DNA of 64,000 nt, from positions 62,001 to 126,000 of the forward strand of contig NEUU01000001.1 of NCBI GenBank assembly GCA_002304345.1, read 5' to 3'. A program made the position numbers and the translations under genes. This document shows, in pieces, positions 27,849 to 37,161 of this stretch. A model generated the notes under the pieces. The model was not told where the DNA came from. It saw only the letters and a list, made by a program, of their open reading frames with translations, and did not search any database. The DNA is from Verrucomicrobia bacterium Tous-C9LFEB. GTDB lineage: Bacteria > Verrucomicrobiota > Verrucomicrobiia > Methylacidiphilales > UBA1321. Numbering within the stretch: position 1 is the first letter of the stretch; every line of letters starts with the position of its first letter.

Positions 27849-30800
27849 TTAGGGCGTCGCGGTGTTGGCGATCAACTCGTAGGCCAGGGCGGGGCCGTCC
27901 TTCGAGACGGTTTCCAGCTTGCAGGTGAGTCCATCGCTGTTGCTTTGCACGGGAACCTTCCAGAGCCGCTTTCCGTTGATGCCGACCGCCCACAAGGTGA
28001 AGGATTTTCCGGCGGGGGCCTTGAGCTTCAGCGCTAGCGTATCGCTTTGCGAGCGAATCAAATGCGGAGCCTTGCCCCAGACTTCGAGGATACGCGCATC
28101 CTGATTGCGGAAAGTGGTGCCGGTGTTCTTGATGTCGGTGAGGTGCAGGATGAGCATCCGCTGACTCTTCGCGAGCGGTTGGCCATCCATGGCGGAGATC
28201 GAAACCACGACCTGGCCATTGGCTTGAATGGTCGCAATGGTTCCGGAAAGAGAACCGGACTGACGCAGCACATACGCTTCCGTGTTTGGAGTGACGACCG
28301 AGAGCGACGCCTTCTCCGTATCGAGCGTGATCTCGCCTGTGTCCGAGCGCAGGATCTTCCCGTCGACGCAAGAGGCCGGAATGCGTCCCGCCTTCACGAG
28401 CCGGTCGAGCAGGTCGGCGCTTTCCGCAAACACACTCTTGTTATCCTCCGTCGAGCCTTTGGGTTCGACTGTGGCGAGAATCGTCTTCCCGGTCGCGACC
28501 GGCTTCGTCAGCGAGGTGGAACCGAGACCTGTGACCAACCCGATCTTGGAGTAATCCTGCGAGAATGATCCAATACCGTCGGCATTGGCGAAGGTCTTCT
28601 CCGGGTCGATATGATAGAGCACGAGATTTTGCGTGGGCTTCACGTCTTCGCGGACGAACAGCAGCGAGACGAGTCGTTCTCCCAGAATGTGAAGCGGATC
28701 ATTCACGGTGGAGAATCCGCGAATGGGCGCCGTATCGGTGATCGAAGCCGCATCGCCACCGTAATCAAACCGCATCAGTCCGTCCCAATCCTGAAAGGCG
28801 GCATAGGCACCCATGATCGGACCCGCTTCGGCGCGATACGGATTCGGATAGACGAACTGGAACTCGGTCATCATGAACGGATGATTCGGCAGTCGCGCAG
28901 GCATGACTTCGCGCGGTGTTTTCACCAACTGCGTCAGCGCCGATTCGCACTCGTACATATAGGGGAGACGCCATTGCGCGCCGACAAATTTCGGGTGATC
29001 CCAATAGCGGTGCACGTCGACGTAGTCGAGCGGTTCCCGCGCGATGGTCAGCGGCTTGTACTCGCGATGGCTGACGTCGGTCAGAATGGCTTTCGTGCCG
29101 ATATTCTTACGCAGGAAATCGCGGATCTCGGCCTGTGTTTTGATCTGCAGATCCGACAGGAAACGGGCGAAGAGCAGGGAACGGTCGTCGGCGCTCACGT
29201 TCTCCTTGCCGTTCTTTTTCAGCTGCTCCGTGAATTTCTCCTGGAAGTACGCGGATACATTGGGGTCGTTGTTCCAGAAGACCGAGTGGACATTTTCATT
29301 GAGCGGATTGATCCCGACCAGCGCGGGGTCTTCTCCCAGCATCAACCCGGTGTACGGATTCTTGTGCTTGAGGAAGAGCGTGGCAAATTCCTGCCATGAC
29401 TTCATGGCGGAAGGTGAGATCGCGATGGCTGCCTTTACTCCCTGTGAGATTTGCGCCTTGATCTCCGCGAGTTCTCCAGCGGGGAAGGGGCGGGTCGTGT
29501 ACAGGTCGATGCTGATGTAGAGACCTTCCTTTTTGCAGGCGGCAATCAGGTAGTCGAGTTTATCCAGTTGCTCCGGATTGATATCGTAGCTGTTCTTCGG
29601 ATTCTTGTTCAGCAGCAGCCCATCATAGTGATGGATGCGAACCGTGTTGTACCCTTGCGCTGCGAGCCGCTTGGCCAGTCGATCTGCGAGGGGTTTGTCC
29701 ACATAGTTGGCCGCGAAGACGAGGTTGGCACCGAGCAGTCGCACCCGCTTTTCGGGTTTCTTCTCGAAGTAGAGACGACCGTTGCGGGATTGGAGAAAAC
29801 CATATTTGCCCGCAGGCGCATCGAGATTACCGCTGAAGTCGAGGATCGAGCCCGGCTCCACATCCTTTTCGAACAGGAATGTCTTCCAGACCTTGTCTTC
29901 CTCATACACCAAGGGCTTCGTCACGAGATTCGCCGCCAGCGGGACTGAATCGAGACTGCCAGTTGCGCCGACCACCAGCCAGACCGCTGCGCCGGAGCCT
30001 TTGATCTGCACGCTCTTGAGGGGTTTGCCCGGCAGGATAAACCGCGACATGTTCAGCCCCACGCGATCGCCCGAAGGGGTCTTGCCTTTCCAGACGATCG
30101 GGCCATTCGGCGTGTCCGATCCCACGGTCCAGTTGGTGGCTTCCTCCGCCGCGCGCACGGGAAATTCCGTCGTGGTGCCGTCCGTAAAGGTGAAGATCAG
30201 GCGACCCAGTTCCGCCTTGTCTTTCTGATCCCACGCAAAAGCATGCATGATGAAAAAAGTGCGATACGGCGCGGACTTCAAATCGAAGGTCGCTTCCTTG
30301 ATTCCGGCGGTGAGTTGCGGTCCCGCGAAAACGAGGCACGAACGCCCGTTGTTTTGCTTGGGATCGGTCACGTCGAAAAGCACGTTGCCGAAGAGACGGC
30401 GGCCCGGTTCCAGCGCGCTCAAGTCGTGATCCTTGCCCTGATCGGTCCAGCCGCCGCGACCATCACCGGCGACTTCGTCCGCGAATCCCATGTTCGCCGC
30501 CGGGGCGAGACTCACCGTGTCGAAGCGGTGGGGTTGAAAGGAGAGATCCACCGCGATCTTGCGCACGAACGGATCGGCCGGAGCGGTCTCCGGTTCGATG
30601 ATGAGCTGGTAGTTGTTGCCCTTGAAGGCGCGGGCATCCGCCACGAGGACCTTGATCGCCCCCGTGATGCGCAACGTGCCGGTGTCTGTCGGAATTTCGA
30701 TGAATTTCACCGGACCGCCACCGATGGGGTATTCCTTCAGATCCTTGGGTAGCGTGTAATTCTGCTTGTCCGTGACGATCACCCGATTGGCGTACACATC

Positions 30801-31250
30801 GACCGGCAACAGAACGGTCCAACGCAATTTGTAGACCGGTTCCGATTTATCGGGACGGCTCACTCCGATGGCGAATTTCAACGACGTGGCGGAGGTCCGG
30901 GTGATGGATTCCTCGAAGAGCAGGGGTTGACCGCCAGAAATGGGCTTATACTGACCCTGCAAGGTCCACGATTGCGTGCCCTCGTGCTTGGGAAAGCCTG
31001 CCTCCGCGACCACGACGCCGGCGCGGTTTTGCACGGTATTGGTATTTTCCACGCGATAATCCGCCGCCATCGTCACATCACCGAGCGTGCGAATGACTCC
31101 CAATGGATCGACCTGCAAGGTCAGCCCCGTCTCCGCATTCTCGCCCAGCACGAAGTTCGTCATGCCTTGGGCCTGAAGCTGCCACGGTAGGATCAGAAGC
31201 GATACGCAGGCTAACCACGTGAATCGGAAGGAGGAGCGGGGAGTCATCAT
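27849..31250 (-). CDS. Giant secreted clan GH-A-like glycosidase, paralogue of 5271-8618
   Basis: An 1133-residue exported protein. I start it at the ATG at 31250, which gives a clean signal peptide (FTWLACVSLLILPWQLQAQ); an upstream ATG at 31283 adds 11 residues. Its layout mirrors the protein at 5271: beta-rich N-terminal ~440 residues (with LFDVTDPKQNNGRSCLVF matching FDIIDPAKNRGTSCLVI), a GH-A-like barrel with RIHHYDGLLLN, INPLNENVHS (candidate acid/base Glu652), VHRYWDHPKFVGAQW and MTEFQFVYPNPYRAEAG (candidate nucleophile Glu796), and a beta-rich tail. Substrate unknown. The promoter region contains a palindrome overlapping a TATAAT. Confidence 0.78.
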   Translation of the reverse strand: MMTPRSSFRFTWLACVSLLILPWQLQAQGMTNFVLGENAETGLTLQVDPLGVIRTLGDVTMAADYRVENTNTVQNRAGVVVAEAGFPKHEGTQSWTLQGQYKPISGGQPLLFEESITRTSATSLKFAIGVSRPDKSEPVYKLRWTVLLPVDVYANRVIVTDKQNYTLPKDLKEYPIGGGPVKFIEIPTDTGTLRITGAIKVLVADARAFKGNNYQLIIEPETAPADPFVRKIAVDLSFQPHRFDTVSLAPAANMGFADEVAGDGRGGWTDQGKDHDLSALEPGRRLFGNVLFDVTDPKQNNGRSCLVFAGPQLTAGIKEATFDLKSAPYRTFFIMHAFAWDQKDKAELGRLIFTFTDGTTTEFPVRAAEEATNWTVGSDTPNGPIVWKGKTPSGDRVGLNMSRFILPGKPLKSVQIKGSGAAVWLVVGATGSLDSVPLAANLVTKPLVYEEDKVWKTFLFEKDVEPGSILDFSGNLDAPAGKYGFLQSRNGRLYFEKKPEKRVRLLGANLVFAANYVDKPLADRLAKRLAAQGYNTVRIHHYDGLLLNKNPKNSYDINPEQLDKLDYLIAACKKEGLYISIDLYTTRPFPAGELAEIKAQISQGVKAAIAISPSAMKSWQEFATLFLKHKNPYTGLMLGEDPALVGINPLNENVHSVFWNNDPNVSAYFQEKFTEQLKKNGKENVSADDRSLLFARFLSDLQIKTQAEIRDFLRKNIGTKAILTDVSHREYKPLTIAREPLDYVDVHRYWDHPKFVGAQWRLPYMYECESALTQLVKTPREVMPARLPNHPFMMTEFQFVYPNPYRAEAGPIMGAYAAFQDWDGLMRFDYGGDAASITDTAPIRGFSTVNDPLHILGERLVSLLFVREDVKPTQNLVLYHIDPEKTFANADGIGSFSQDYSKIGLVTGLGSTSLTKPVATGKTILATVEPKGSTEDNKSVFAESADLLDRLVKAGRIPASCVDGKILRSDTGEITLDTEKASLSVVTPNTEAYVLRQSGSLSGTIATIQANGQVVVSISAMDGQPLAKSQRMLILHLTDIKNTGTTFRNQDARILEVWGKAPHLIRSQSDTLALKLKAPAGKSFTLWAVGINGKRLWKVPVQSNSDGLTCKLETVSKDGPALAYELIANTATP

Positions 31251-31352
31251 AAGGAATTCTCGATGTTTATAATAACAGAACATTTATCTATTGTTCGAGG
31301 CTTAATTGAGCTAAAAGGGAATGATTGCAACCAAGCTTTCTTTGAAAATAAA

Positions 31353-31370
31353 GATATTATACGTAATATC
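31353..31370 (-). promoter_or_regulatory. Palindrome overlapping a TATAAT box upstream of the GH-A paralogue
   Basis: GATATTA-TACG-TAATATC is a perfect 7-4-7 inverted repeat. Read on the minus strand it contains TATAAT (31361 to 31356), about 105 bases before the start codon. No good -35 box lies 16-18 bases further upstream, as expected of a promoter needing an activator. A second dyad ATGTT...AACAT is at 31263-31283. Confidence 0.45.
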
Positions 31371-31747
31371 AAGCAGAGTTTTCGAAAAGTGATTTCGTTT
31401 ATTATTGATAAACTCAGTTCGTGCTATTGGGCATTAAAATGACAAAAGCGCACCCAGAGGCCGCGATTGAGTCGGAGGGATTCATTATTACGTATCGCCC
31501 TTTTGGGGCGGCGTCGAGAGTGAGACGGGAGCGAAAAAACAATATCGACTCCAAGCCACTCCGTGATTCGGTCGTCTCTGTTGGGTGTCGCGGTCGGTGT
31601 AGACCAAACCGGGGAATTTCAAATTTGAGATTTCAAAGGGACAGAAGGCGAGCATGCCTCCGTTCTAGCAGAAAAACGGGGCGAGCGTTTGCGTTAGGTG
31701 AGCTATATGAGCTGCGTGTGCGATATTTTTGCGATGTGAGGCCAAAA

Positions 31748-31781
31748 AAAAGACCCGCAGGAATTACCCTGCGGGTCTTTT
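31748..31781. terminator. Intrinsic terminator of the ppiC gene
   Basis: GACCCGCAGG and CCTGCGGGTC form a ten-base-pair stem with a six-base loop; runs of A and T on both sides make it a U-tailed terminator in both directions. It begins 17 bases after the ppiC stop on the minus strand. Confidence 0.9.
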
Positions 31782-31798
31782 TGTTTAGCGACGATCGC

Positions 31799-32890
31799 TT
31801 ATTTCTTGGCCGGAGCCGGGGCCGGGGCGGGAGCCACCGGAGCGGGCGCGGGGGCCGGAGCGGCGCTAGGAGCCTTGGCGGCGGCTTCCGGGGAAACCTT
31901 CGGGGGCTCGGGGAGCAGGACCTTGATCTTCGCGTCTTCCTTCAGCTTTTGCACATAGGCGCGGAGCGATTCGCTGCGCTGGGTGTTTTTGATCACCATG
32001 GCGATGCGGTCATGCACTTCGGCCAGCGGGATCTTGCCAGCGGGCTTGGTGTCGGTCACGACGAGGAAGTGGTAGCCGAAGGGGGTTTCGAACACCTGGC
32101 TGACTTCGCCGACCTTGGCGTTGAAAGCGACCTTTTCGAATTCCGGCACCATCATGCCCTTGCGGAAGTAGTCGAGGTCACCACCGTTGGCGGCGCTGCC
32201 CTTGTCTTCGGAAACTTCCTGGGCGACCTTGGCGAACGCTTCACCCTTGGTGACGCGGACGCGGGCGGCTTCGGCGGCCTTCTTCTTCGCGGCCTTTTCG
32301 GCGGCGGGGGCGTCGGCCTTGAACATGATCAGCACGTGGCTGGCGCGGACCATCGCATCGCGGTTGAAGCGGGCGGGATTATCCGTGTAGAACTTTTCGA
32401 TTTCCGCTTCGGTCGGGGCCTTGGGTTCCGGCACCTTCGCTTCGACGGTTTCCTGCAGGATGATCTGCTTCTTGATTTCGGCCTTCAGCTTTTCGAGGGT
32501 CAAGCCGCGCTTTTCGAGCTGCTGCTTGAGCACTTCGGGGGAGGGAACGCTGCTGGTGATTTCCTTGAATTTCTCTTCCGTCTTCTTGTCGACGTCTTTC
32601 AACGTTACCGACTTCGAGGTGTTGAGGAGGAGTTTCTCGATCGCGAGCTGATCGATGATATTGCGCTCGATCTCCGGCAGACGCTCGGGAGGGAGCATGC
32701 TGATGTTCATGCCGCGTTGGGAGAGGATTTGGTTGATGGCCTCATCCAATTCACCGCGGGTCACCTCGACGCCCTTGCCCTTCGCAACGACGAAACGGGG
32801 ATTTTTAGGATCCGAAACACCACAAGCCGCCAGGGCCAAAACGGCCACGAGACTCAACGGCAATGCCAGATGACGAAAAGTAACACTCAT
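31799..32890 (-). CDS. Peptidyl-prolyl isomerase lipoprotein, SurA/PpiC type
   Basis: A 363-residue lipoprotein with lipobox LALAAC near residue 22. The N-terminal ~150 residues form a SurA-like chaperone region; residues ~175-285 are a parvulin domain (VRASHVLIMF, AFAKVAQEVSEDKGSAANGGDLDYF, GEVSQVFETPFGYHFLVV). The last ~40 residues are a Pro/Ala repeat tail (APAPAPAPVAPAP). It probably assists folding of outer-membrane proteins in the periplasm. A strong terminator follows. It is divergent from the next gene by 76 bases. Confidence 0.9.
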   Translation of the reverse strand: MSVTFRHLALPLSLVAVLALAACGVSDPKNPRFVVAKGKGVEVTRGELDEAINQILSQRGMNISMLPPERLPEIERNIIDQLAIEKLLLNTSKSVTLKDVDKKTEEKFKEITSSVPSPEVLKQQLEKRGLTLEKLKAEIKKQIILQETVEAKVPEPKAPTEAEIEKFYTDNPARFNRDAMVRASHVLIMFKADAPAAEKAAKKKAAEAARVRVTKGEAFAKVAQEVSEDKGSAANGGDLDYFRKGMMVPEFEKVAFNAKVGEVSQVFETPFGYHFLVVTDTKPAGKIPLAEVHDRIAMVIKNTQRSESLRAYVQKLKEDAKIKVLLPEPPKVSPEAAAKAPSAAPAPAPAPVAPAPAPAPAKK

Positions 32891-32966
32891 TCCCGTTGCT
32901 AGCGCAGCCCCCGCCGTTTGGCAAGGTGTCTTTACACGCTCGTGATGGAGCCGCTACACTGATGAA

Positions 32967-33566
32967 ATGAGGGTGGGGAAAATCGGGTGGCTGGTTTTGT
33001 TGTGGGTGGCTCTTCCTTTCTATGCGGGCGGCGCCTCCGCAGAGGTGCCCTCCACGAATCCTGTAGCCATTTCCGTTCCAGAATGGGGATGCAAGATGGC
33101 TCTCCCCTCTGATTTTCGCTGGACGGGCTTTCATGGGTACTACTATGAGGTCTGCGGGCTGGATGTCCGTCTGCGCATCCATCGGGCCAATCCGAAGGCG
33201 AAGACTCCCGAGGAAGCCATCGAACTTTCGGCGGCCCTCCGTCGCAAGATTAAAGAGGAGACTCCCGTCACCAACAACCAGCGGGGGATTCCCGTTTTGC
33301 TCAATTCCGAACCGTTTCGCACGCGATCCGGTTTGTATGGGGTCAAAGCGTATTTTGGCCCGGAACGGTTGTTGAAAAATCAGGCCGATCTCATTTCCTA
33401 TTACGTTGGTCTGCCCAGTGGGAAAGTCCTCTGCATCTGTCTCGACCGGGTTTTCATCGACAAAAATAGCTACGGTACGGTGACCAGTATGGAAACCGTG
33501 GGGGAAGTTATTTTGCGCACTCTGGAGGTCGTGCCGGAATTTGGTCCGAACAAGACTGAAAACTGA
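32967..33566 (+). CDS. Exported protein of unknown function with a repeat-derived C-terminus
   Basis: A 199-residue protein with signal peptide (IGWLVLLWVALPFYAGGASA) and no recognised domain. It contains two cysteines in the mature N-terminal third (GCKMALP, EVCGLDV) and two more in VLCICLDRV, and a KTPEEAIELSAALRRKI helix. The last codons (GPNKTEN and stop) are supplied by a copy of the CTGAAAAC/TTCGAA intergenic repeat that begins at 33553. Not recognised from other genomes. Confidence 0.65.
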   Translation: MRVGKIGWLVLLWVALPFYAGGASAEVPSTNPVAISVPEWGCKMALPSDFRWTGFHGYYYEVCGLDVRLRIHRANPKAKTPEEAIELSAALRRKIKEETPVTNNQRGIPVLLNSEPFRTRSGLYGVKAYFGPERLLKNQADLISYYVGLPSGKVLCICLDRVFIDKNSYGTVTSMETVGEVILRTLEVVPEFGPNKTEN

Positions 33567-33589
33567 AAACTTCGAACCGAACACTTTTC
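33553..33589. repeat. Single copy of the CTGAAAAC/TTCGAA repeat
   Basis: GACTGAAAACTGAAAACTTC followed by GAACCGAACAC at 33553-33589 matches the units flanking the thioesterase gene at 15296-15996. Here it is solitary and overlaps the 3' end of the preceding gene. Confidence 0.75.
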
Positions 33590-33641
33590 TTCCCATTTCC
33601 GCATTTCATTTCGCAGGTTCTTCCGTATAACCTAGCGGCGC

Positions 33642-34226
33642 ATGACGATCTACGGACTCACCGGAGGCATCGCCTGCGGCAAAACCACCCTCGGGGAAAT
33701 GATGCGGGCGCAGGGCTGGACCCTTGTTGACAGCGACGCTATCGCGCATAAATTGATGGAACCCGGGGAAGTGAACTGGAAAAAAGTGGTTGACGCCTTC
33801 GGCGATAAGATCCTTAATTCAGACCGCACGATCAACCGGCGTGCCTTGGGCGACCTTGTTTTCAGTCAACCCGCACTAAGACAACAGCTCAACACTCTGA
33901 CTCATCCCGCCATTCGTGAAGTCTGGCAGGGCGAGATGAACCGGTTCCCCGACAGCCGCCCCCAACAACCCATGGTTGTGATTATTCCACTTCTATTTGA
34001 ATGCAGCCTGCAGAAGGAATTCGACGCCGTTATTTGCGTCGCCTGTTCCGCCGCGACGCAATGGCGTCGTCTGCTGGCCCGCGGTCTCAGCGAAGTGCAA
34101 ACCCGGCAACGCCTGGCCAGTCAGTGGCCTTTGCCGGAGAAGATGAATCAGAGCCAGAGCGTGATCTGGAATGAAGGCTCCCTGGAATGCCTTCGCCGTC
34201 AATTTCAGGAATTGACTCGCGCTTGA
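33642..34226 (+). CDS. coaE: Dephospho-CoA kinase
   Basis: A 194-residue P-loop kinase catalysing the last step of coenzyme A synthesis. Walker [12 protein letters not shown] is at residues 5-15; [13 protein letters not shown] carries the catalytic Asp and THPAIREV the conserved core motif; the lid arginines are in [20 protein letters not shown]. Length matches CoaE (~200). It precedes rho by 34 bases on the same strand. Confidence 0.94.
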   Translation: MTIYGLTGGIACGKTTLGEMMRAQGWTLVDSDAIAHKLMEPGEVNWKKVVDAFGDKILNSDRTINRRALGDLVFSQPALRQQLNTLTHPAIREVWQGEMNRFPDSRPQQPMVVIIPLLFECSLQKEFDAVICVACSAATQWRRLLARGLSEVQTRQRLASQWPLPEKMNQSQSVIWNEGSLECLRRQFQELTRA

Positions 34227-34260
34227 TCGAACCCGCATCCCTCAACCTTTATTTGTACCT

Positions 34261-35919
34261 ATGAGACAACCCCGCCAACCTCGGCCGCCCCGTCGTCCCA
34301 ATAACCGGCAACAGCCCCGTGGCCGCCGTCCTTACGGCCCCAAGAAAACCGGGGCCGGCAAACAGCCCTCCATCCCGCCCGAATTTCTCCCCCGCGACAT
34401 CGAAGACGTCGAACGCGAAGAGCGACAGAAAGCCGAAGCCGCCGCGAAGGCCGCTGCTGCTGCTGCCGCCAAAGCCGCTGCCGATCCGTCTGCCGTAGCT
34501 CCCGGTGACTGGGCTCCCAGCGCAGGCGATCCGAGCCTTCCCGGCCTGAGCCCGAGCGATCCGTCGGCTCCGACGACCGCGCCGTCTTCCGCCAGCCCGG
34601 TGAATCCCGCCGGTCCTGCGGCTCCGGTTCTGCCGCCCGCTCCCGCTTTGCCTCCGGGACCGGAATTGAATCTCAGCGATCTTCAGTCCAAGACCATCAT
34701 TGAACTCAATGAGATGGCGGCGGAGTATCCGATTGAGAACGCGAACCTGCTCAAGAAGCACGAGCTCATCTGCGAGATTCTCAAGCGCAATGCCGACCGC
34801 AACGGCACGATGACCGGCGACGGCGTGCTCGAAGTGTTGCCCGATGGCTACGGTTTCCTGCGCTCCTCCTGCTACAATTATTTGCCCTGCCCGGAAGACA
34901 TCTACGTTTCCCCGTCGCAGATTCGCCGCTTCGGTTTGAAGAAGGGCGATCTCATTTCCGGTCCGCTTCGTGCGCCGAAGGACAAGGAACGCTATTTCGC
35001 GCTCATCAAGGTCGACAAGATCGAGAACAAGGACCCGGAACTTTCCCGGGGCAAGGTGCTCTTCGACAATCTGACGCCGCTTTTCCCGGATCGCCGCATC
35101 ATCCTCGAGGGCGACAGCAAGGAATTGTCCACCCGCACGCTAGATCTCATTTGCCCGATCGGTTTCGGCAATCGCGGACTCATCGTCGCGCCGCCGCGCA
35201 CGGGTAAGACGATCATCATGCAAAAGATCGCCAACGCGATCACGAAGAATCATCCCAACGCCTACCTCATCGTTCTCCTCATCGACGAACGTCCCGAGGA
35301 AGTGACCGACATGGAGCGTTCCGTGAAGGGCGAGGTGATCAGCTCCACCTTCGACGAACCGCCGGATCGCCACGTGCAAGTGGCCGAGATGGTCATCGAG
35401 CGCGCCAAGCGCATCGCCGAGGGCAAGGTGGATGTCATCATCCTGCTCGACAGTATCACCCGTCTCGCGCGGGCTTACAACAGCCTGCAGCCGCACAGCG
35501 GCAAGATCATGTCGGGCGGCGTGGATTCCAACGCGCTGCAAAAGCCCAAGCGTTTCTTCGGTGCGGCCCGTAACATCGAGGAGGGCGGCAGCTTGACGAT
35601 CATCGCCACCGCGCTGATCGAAACCGGCAGCCGCATGGACGAGGTGATCTTCGAGGAATTCAAAGGCACGGGTAACATGGAAATCAACCTGGATCGCGCG
35701 CTGGTCGACCGCCGCGTCTACCCGGCCATCAATATTCCCAAGTCGGGCACCCGCAAGGAAGAGCTCCTCTATCACCCGGACGAACTCCCGCGCATCCACG
35801 TGTTGCGTCGCGCGCTCAGTTCGCTGCCGCCGATCGAGGCGATGGAATTGTTGCTGGACCGTTTGAAGAAAACGCAGAACAATATCGAATTCCTGCTCGC
35901 AATGAATTTGGACAAGTAA
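34261..35919 (+). CDS. rho: Transcription termination factor Rho with long N-terminal extension
   Basis: A 552-residue RNA-dependent ATPase/helicase terminating transcription. Residues 1-~136 are an Arg/Pro/Ala-rich, low-complexity extension (including ten alanines and lysines around 58-75) absent from E. coli Rho. The core begins at [13 protein letters not shown] (~141): cold-shock RNA-binding domain with [15 protein letters not shown], Walker A APPRTGKT (310-317), [15 protein letters not shown], the Q-loop and R-loop ([20 protein letters not shown]). No obvious Shine-Dalgarno. Long disordered N-terminal insertions occur in Rho of several phyla, including Bacteroidetes and Actinobacteria, where they bind RNA or phase-separate. 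Confidence 0.97.
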   Translation: MRQPRQPRPPRRPNNRQQPRGRRPYGPKKTGAGKQPSIPPEFLPRDIEDVEREERQKAEAAAKAAAAAAAKAAADPSAVAPGDWAPSAGDPSLPGLSPSDPSAPTTAPSSASPVNPAGPAAPVLPPAPALPPGPELNLSDLQSKTIIELNEMAAEYPIENANLLKKHELICEILKRNADRNGTMTGDGVLEVLPDGYGFLRSSCYNYLPCPEDIYVSPSQIRRFGLKKGDLISGPLRAPKDKERYFALIKVDKIENKDPELSRGKVLFDNLTPLFPDRRIILEGDSKELSTRTLDLICPIGFGNRGLIVAPPRTGKTIIMQKIANAITKNHPNAYLIVLLIDERPEEVTDMERSVKGEVISSTFDEPPDRHVQVAEMVIERAKRIAEGKVDVIILLDSITRLARAYNSLQPHSGKIMSGGVDSNALQKPKRFFGAARNIEEGGSLTIIATALIETGSRMDEVIFEEFKGTGNMEINLDRALVDRRVYPAINIPKSGTRKEELLYHPDELPRIHVLRRALSSLPPIEAMELLLDRLKKTQNNIEFLLAMNLDK

Positions 35920-35954
35920 TTGTTTTAACAACGTAAAATCATACAAGGAGAGAG

Positions 35955-36926
35955 ATGAAAGTATTGGTGACCGGGGGCGCTGGCTACATTGGCAGTATTT
36001 GTACGGAAGAACTTCTGAACGCGGGCTACGACGTGGCCGTGTTTGACAACCTCACCGAGGGGCATTTGTTGGCCGTCGACAAGCGCGCGAAGTTCATCAA
36101 GGGCGACCTCGCGGATCGTGAATTCATCGCCAAGACCGTCGCCGACATCAAGCCGGACGCGATCATGCACTTCGCCGCGAACGCACTCGTGGGCGAATCG
36201 ATGACGAATCCTTCGAAGTATTTCCGCAATAACGTCTGCTCCGCGATCAACCTGATCGACGCCGCCGTCGCCGCGAATTGCCTCAAGTTCATCTTCTCCT
36301 CCACCTGCGCCACCTACGGCACGCCCGAGCGCATCCCGATGGATGAACGTCTCCCGCAAAAGCCGATCAATCCCTACGGCCAATCGAAGCTCATGTTCGA
36401 GCAGATTCTCCGCTGGTACGATCAGATCCACGGTCTCGTCCACGTCAACCTCCGCTACTTCAACGCGGCGGGTGCGTCGGAAAAGTTCGGTGAAGATCAC
36501 CGCATCGAAACCCATCTGATCCCGAACGTCCTCAAGGTCGCTCTCGGCCAGAAGGAAAACGTCCAGATCTTCGGCGAACAGTACGCCACCCCGGACGGCA
36601 CCTGCATCCGCGATTACATCCACATCAAGGATCTCGCCGCCGCGCACATGCTGGCCATGGGCCGCACGACCAGCGCCGCGTACAATCTCGGCAGTGGCGA
36701 AGGCTACTCCGTGCGTCAGGTCATCGATGTGGCCCGCAAGGTGACCGGTCATGAAATTCCTGTCGTCGTCAAGGAAGCCCGCGCGGGCGATCCGCCCCGT
36801 CTCGTGGCGAGTTCGCACAAGGTGACCGCCGAACTCGGCTGGAAGCCGAAGCATGCGCGCCTGCAGGCGATCATGGAAGACGCGTGGGCCTGGCATAAGA
36901 AGTTCCCGAACGGCTACGGCGATTGA
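35955..36926 (+). CDS. galE: UDP-glucose 4-epimerase
   Basis: A 323-residue extended short-chain dehydrogenase. NAD-binding GGAGYIGS at 7-14; catalytic Ser-Thr in SSTCATYG (115-122) and Tyr141/Lys145 in YGQSK. It interconverts UDP-glucose and UDP-galactose for surface glycans or galactose catabolism. A strong ribosome-binding site AAGGAGAGAG lies directly before the ATG, unusual for this region where most genes lack one. The downstream gap is filled with hairpin repeats. Confidence 0.95.
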   Translation: MKVLVTGGAGYIGSICTEELLNAGYDVAVFDNLTEGHLLAVDKRAKFIKGDLADREFIAKTVADIKPDAIMHFAANALVGESMTNPSKYFRNNVCSAINLIDAAVAANCLKFIFSSTCATYGTPERIPMDERLPQKPINPYGQSKLMFEQILRWYDQIHGLVHVNLRYFNAAGASEKFGEDHRIETHLIPNVLKVALGQKENVQIFGEQYATPDGTCIRDYIHIKDLAAAHMLAMGRTTSAAYNLGSGEGYSVRQVIDVARKVTGHEIPVVVKEARAGDPPRLVASSHKVTAELGWKPKHARLQAIMEDAWAWHKKFPNGYGD

Positions 36927-37150
36927 CCAGCGTGACGCTGGACCCGGTATGTTGCCGAAAGAACATTCAGGTCTGGCGTTAGCGTTACGGAATGCAACGT
37001 CACGTTGCCAGGGCTGAGCCCTGTACCCGGTAACTGGCGGCACGTTGTCCCGCCGTTAGGCTGACGCCCGATCTGAATATTGGTTTGTCGGGCGATGATT
37101 TGGAGTGCGGGAGCTTGCTCCCGCTTTGCTTTGCGGCGGGCATGCCGCCG
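36927..37150. repeat. Mosaic of small palindromes between galE and the next gene
   Basis: Five clear hairpins in 224 bases: CCAGCG-TGA-CGCTGG (36927-36941), GCAACGT-C-ACGTTGC (36994-37008), CAGGGCT-G-AGCCCTG (37009-37023), GCGGGAGC-TT-GCTCCCGC (37107-37124) and CGGCGG-GCATG-CCGCCG (37134-37150). They differ in sequence, so the gap looks like an accumulation of several small repeat types rather than one element. CAGGGCT...CCCTG has a relative at 51556-51572. Confidence 0.75.
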
Positions 37151-37161
37151 TAGGTTCATTT

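Larger units (their letters stand above)
31251..31798. other. 548-base gap: promoter region of the GH-A paralogue and ppiC terminator
   Basis: The left 190 bases are A+T-rich and hold the candidate promoter/operator of the minus-strand GH-A gene; 31440-31740 shows no credible gene; the right end holds the ppiC terminator. Confidence 0.6.

Noticed and set aside
31421..32902. A 493-codon open frame on the + strand
   Set aside because: It runs antisense to the ppiC gene, has Gly/Leu/Phe repeats from the reverse of Ala/Pro/Lys codons, and crosses a terminator.
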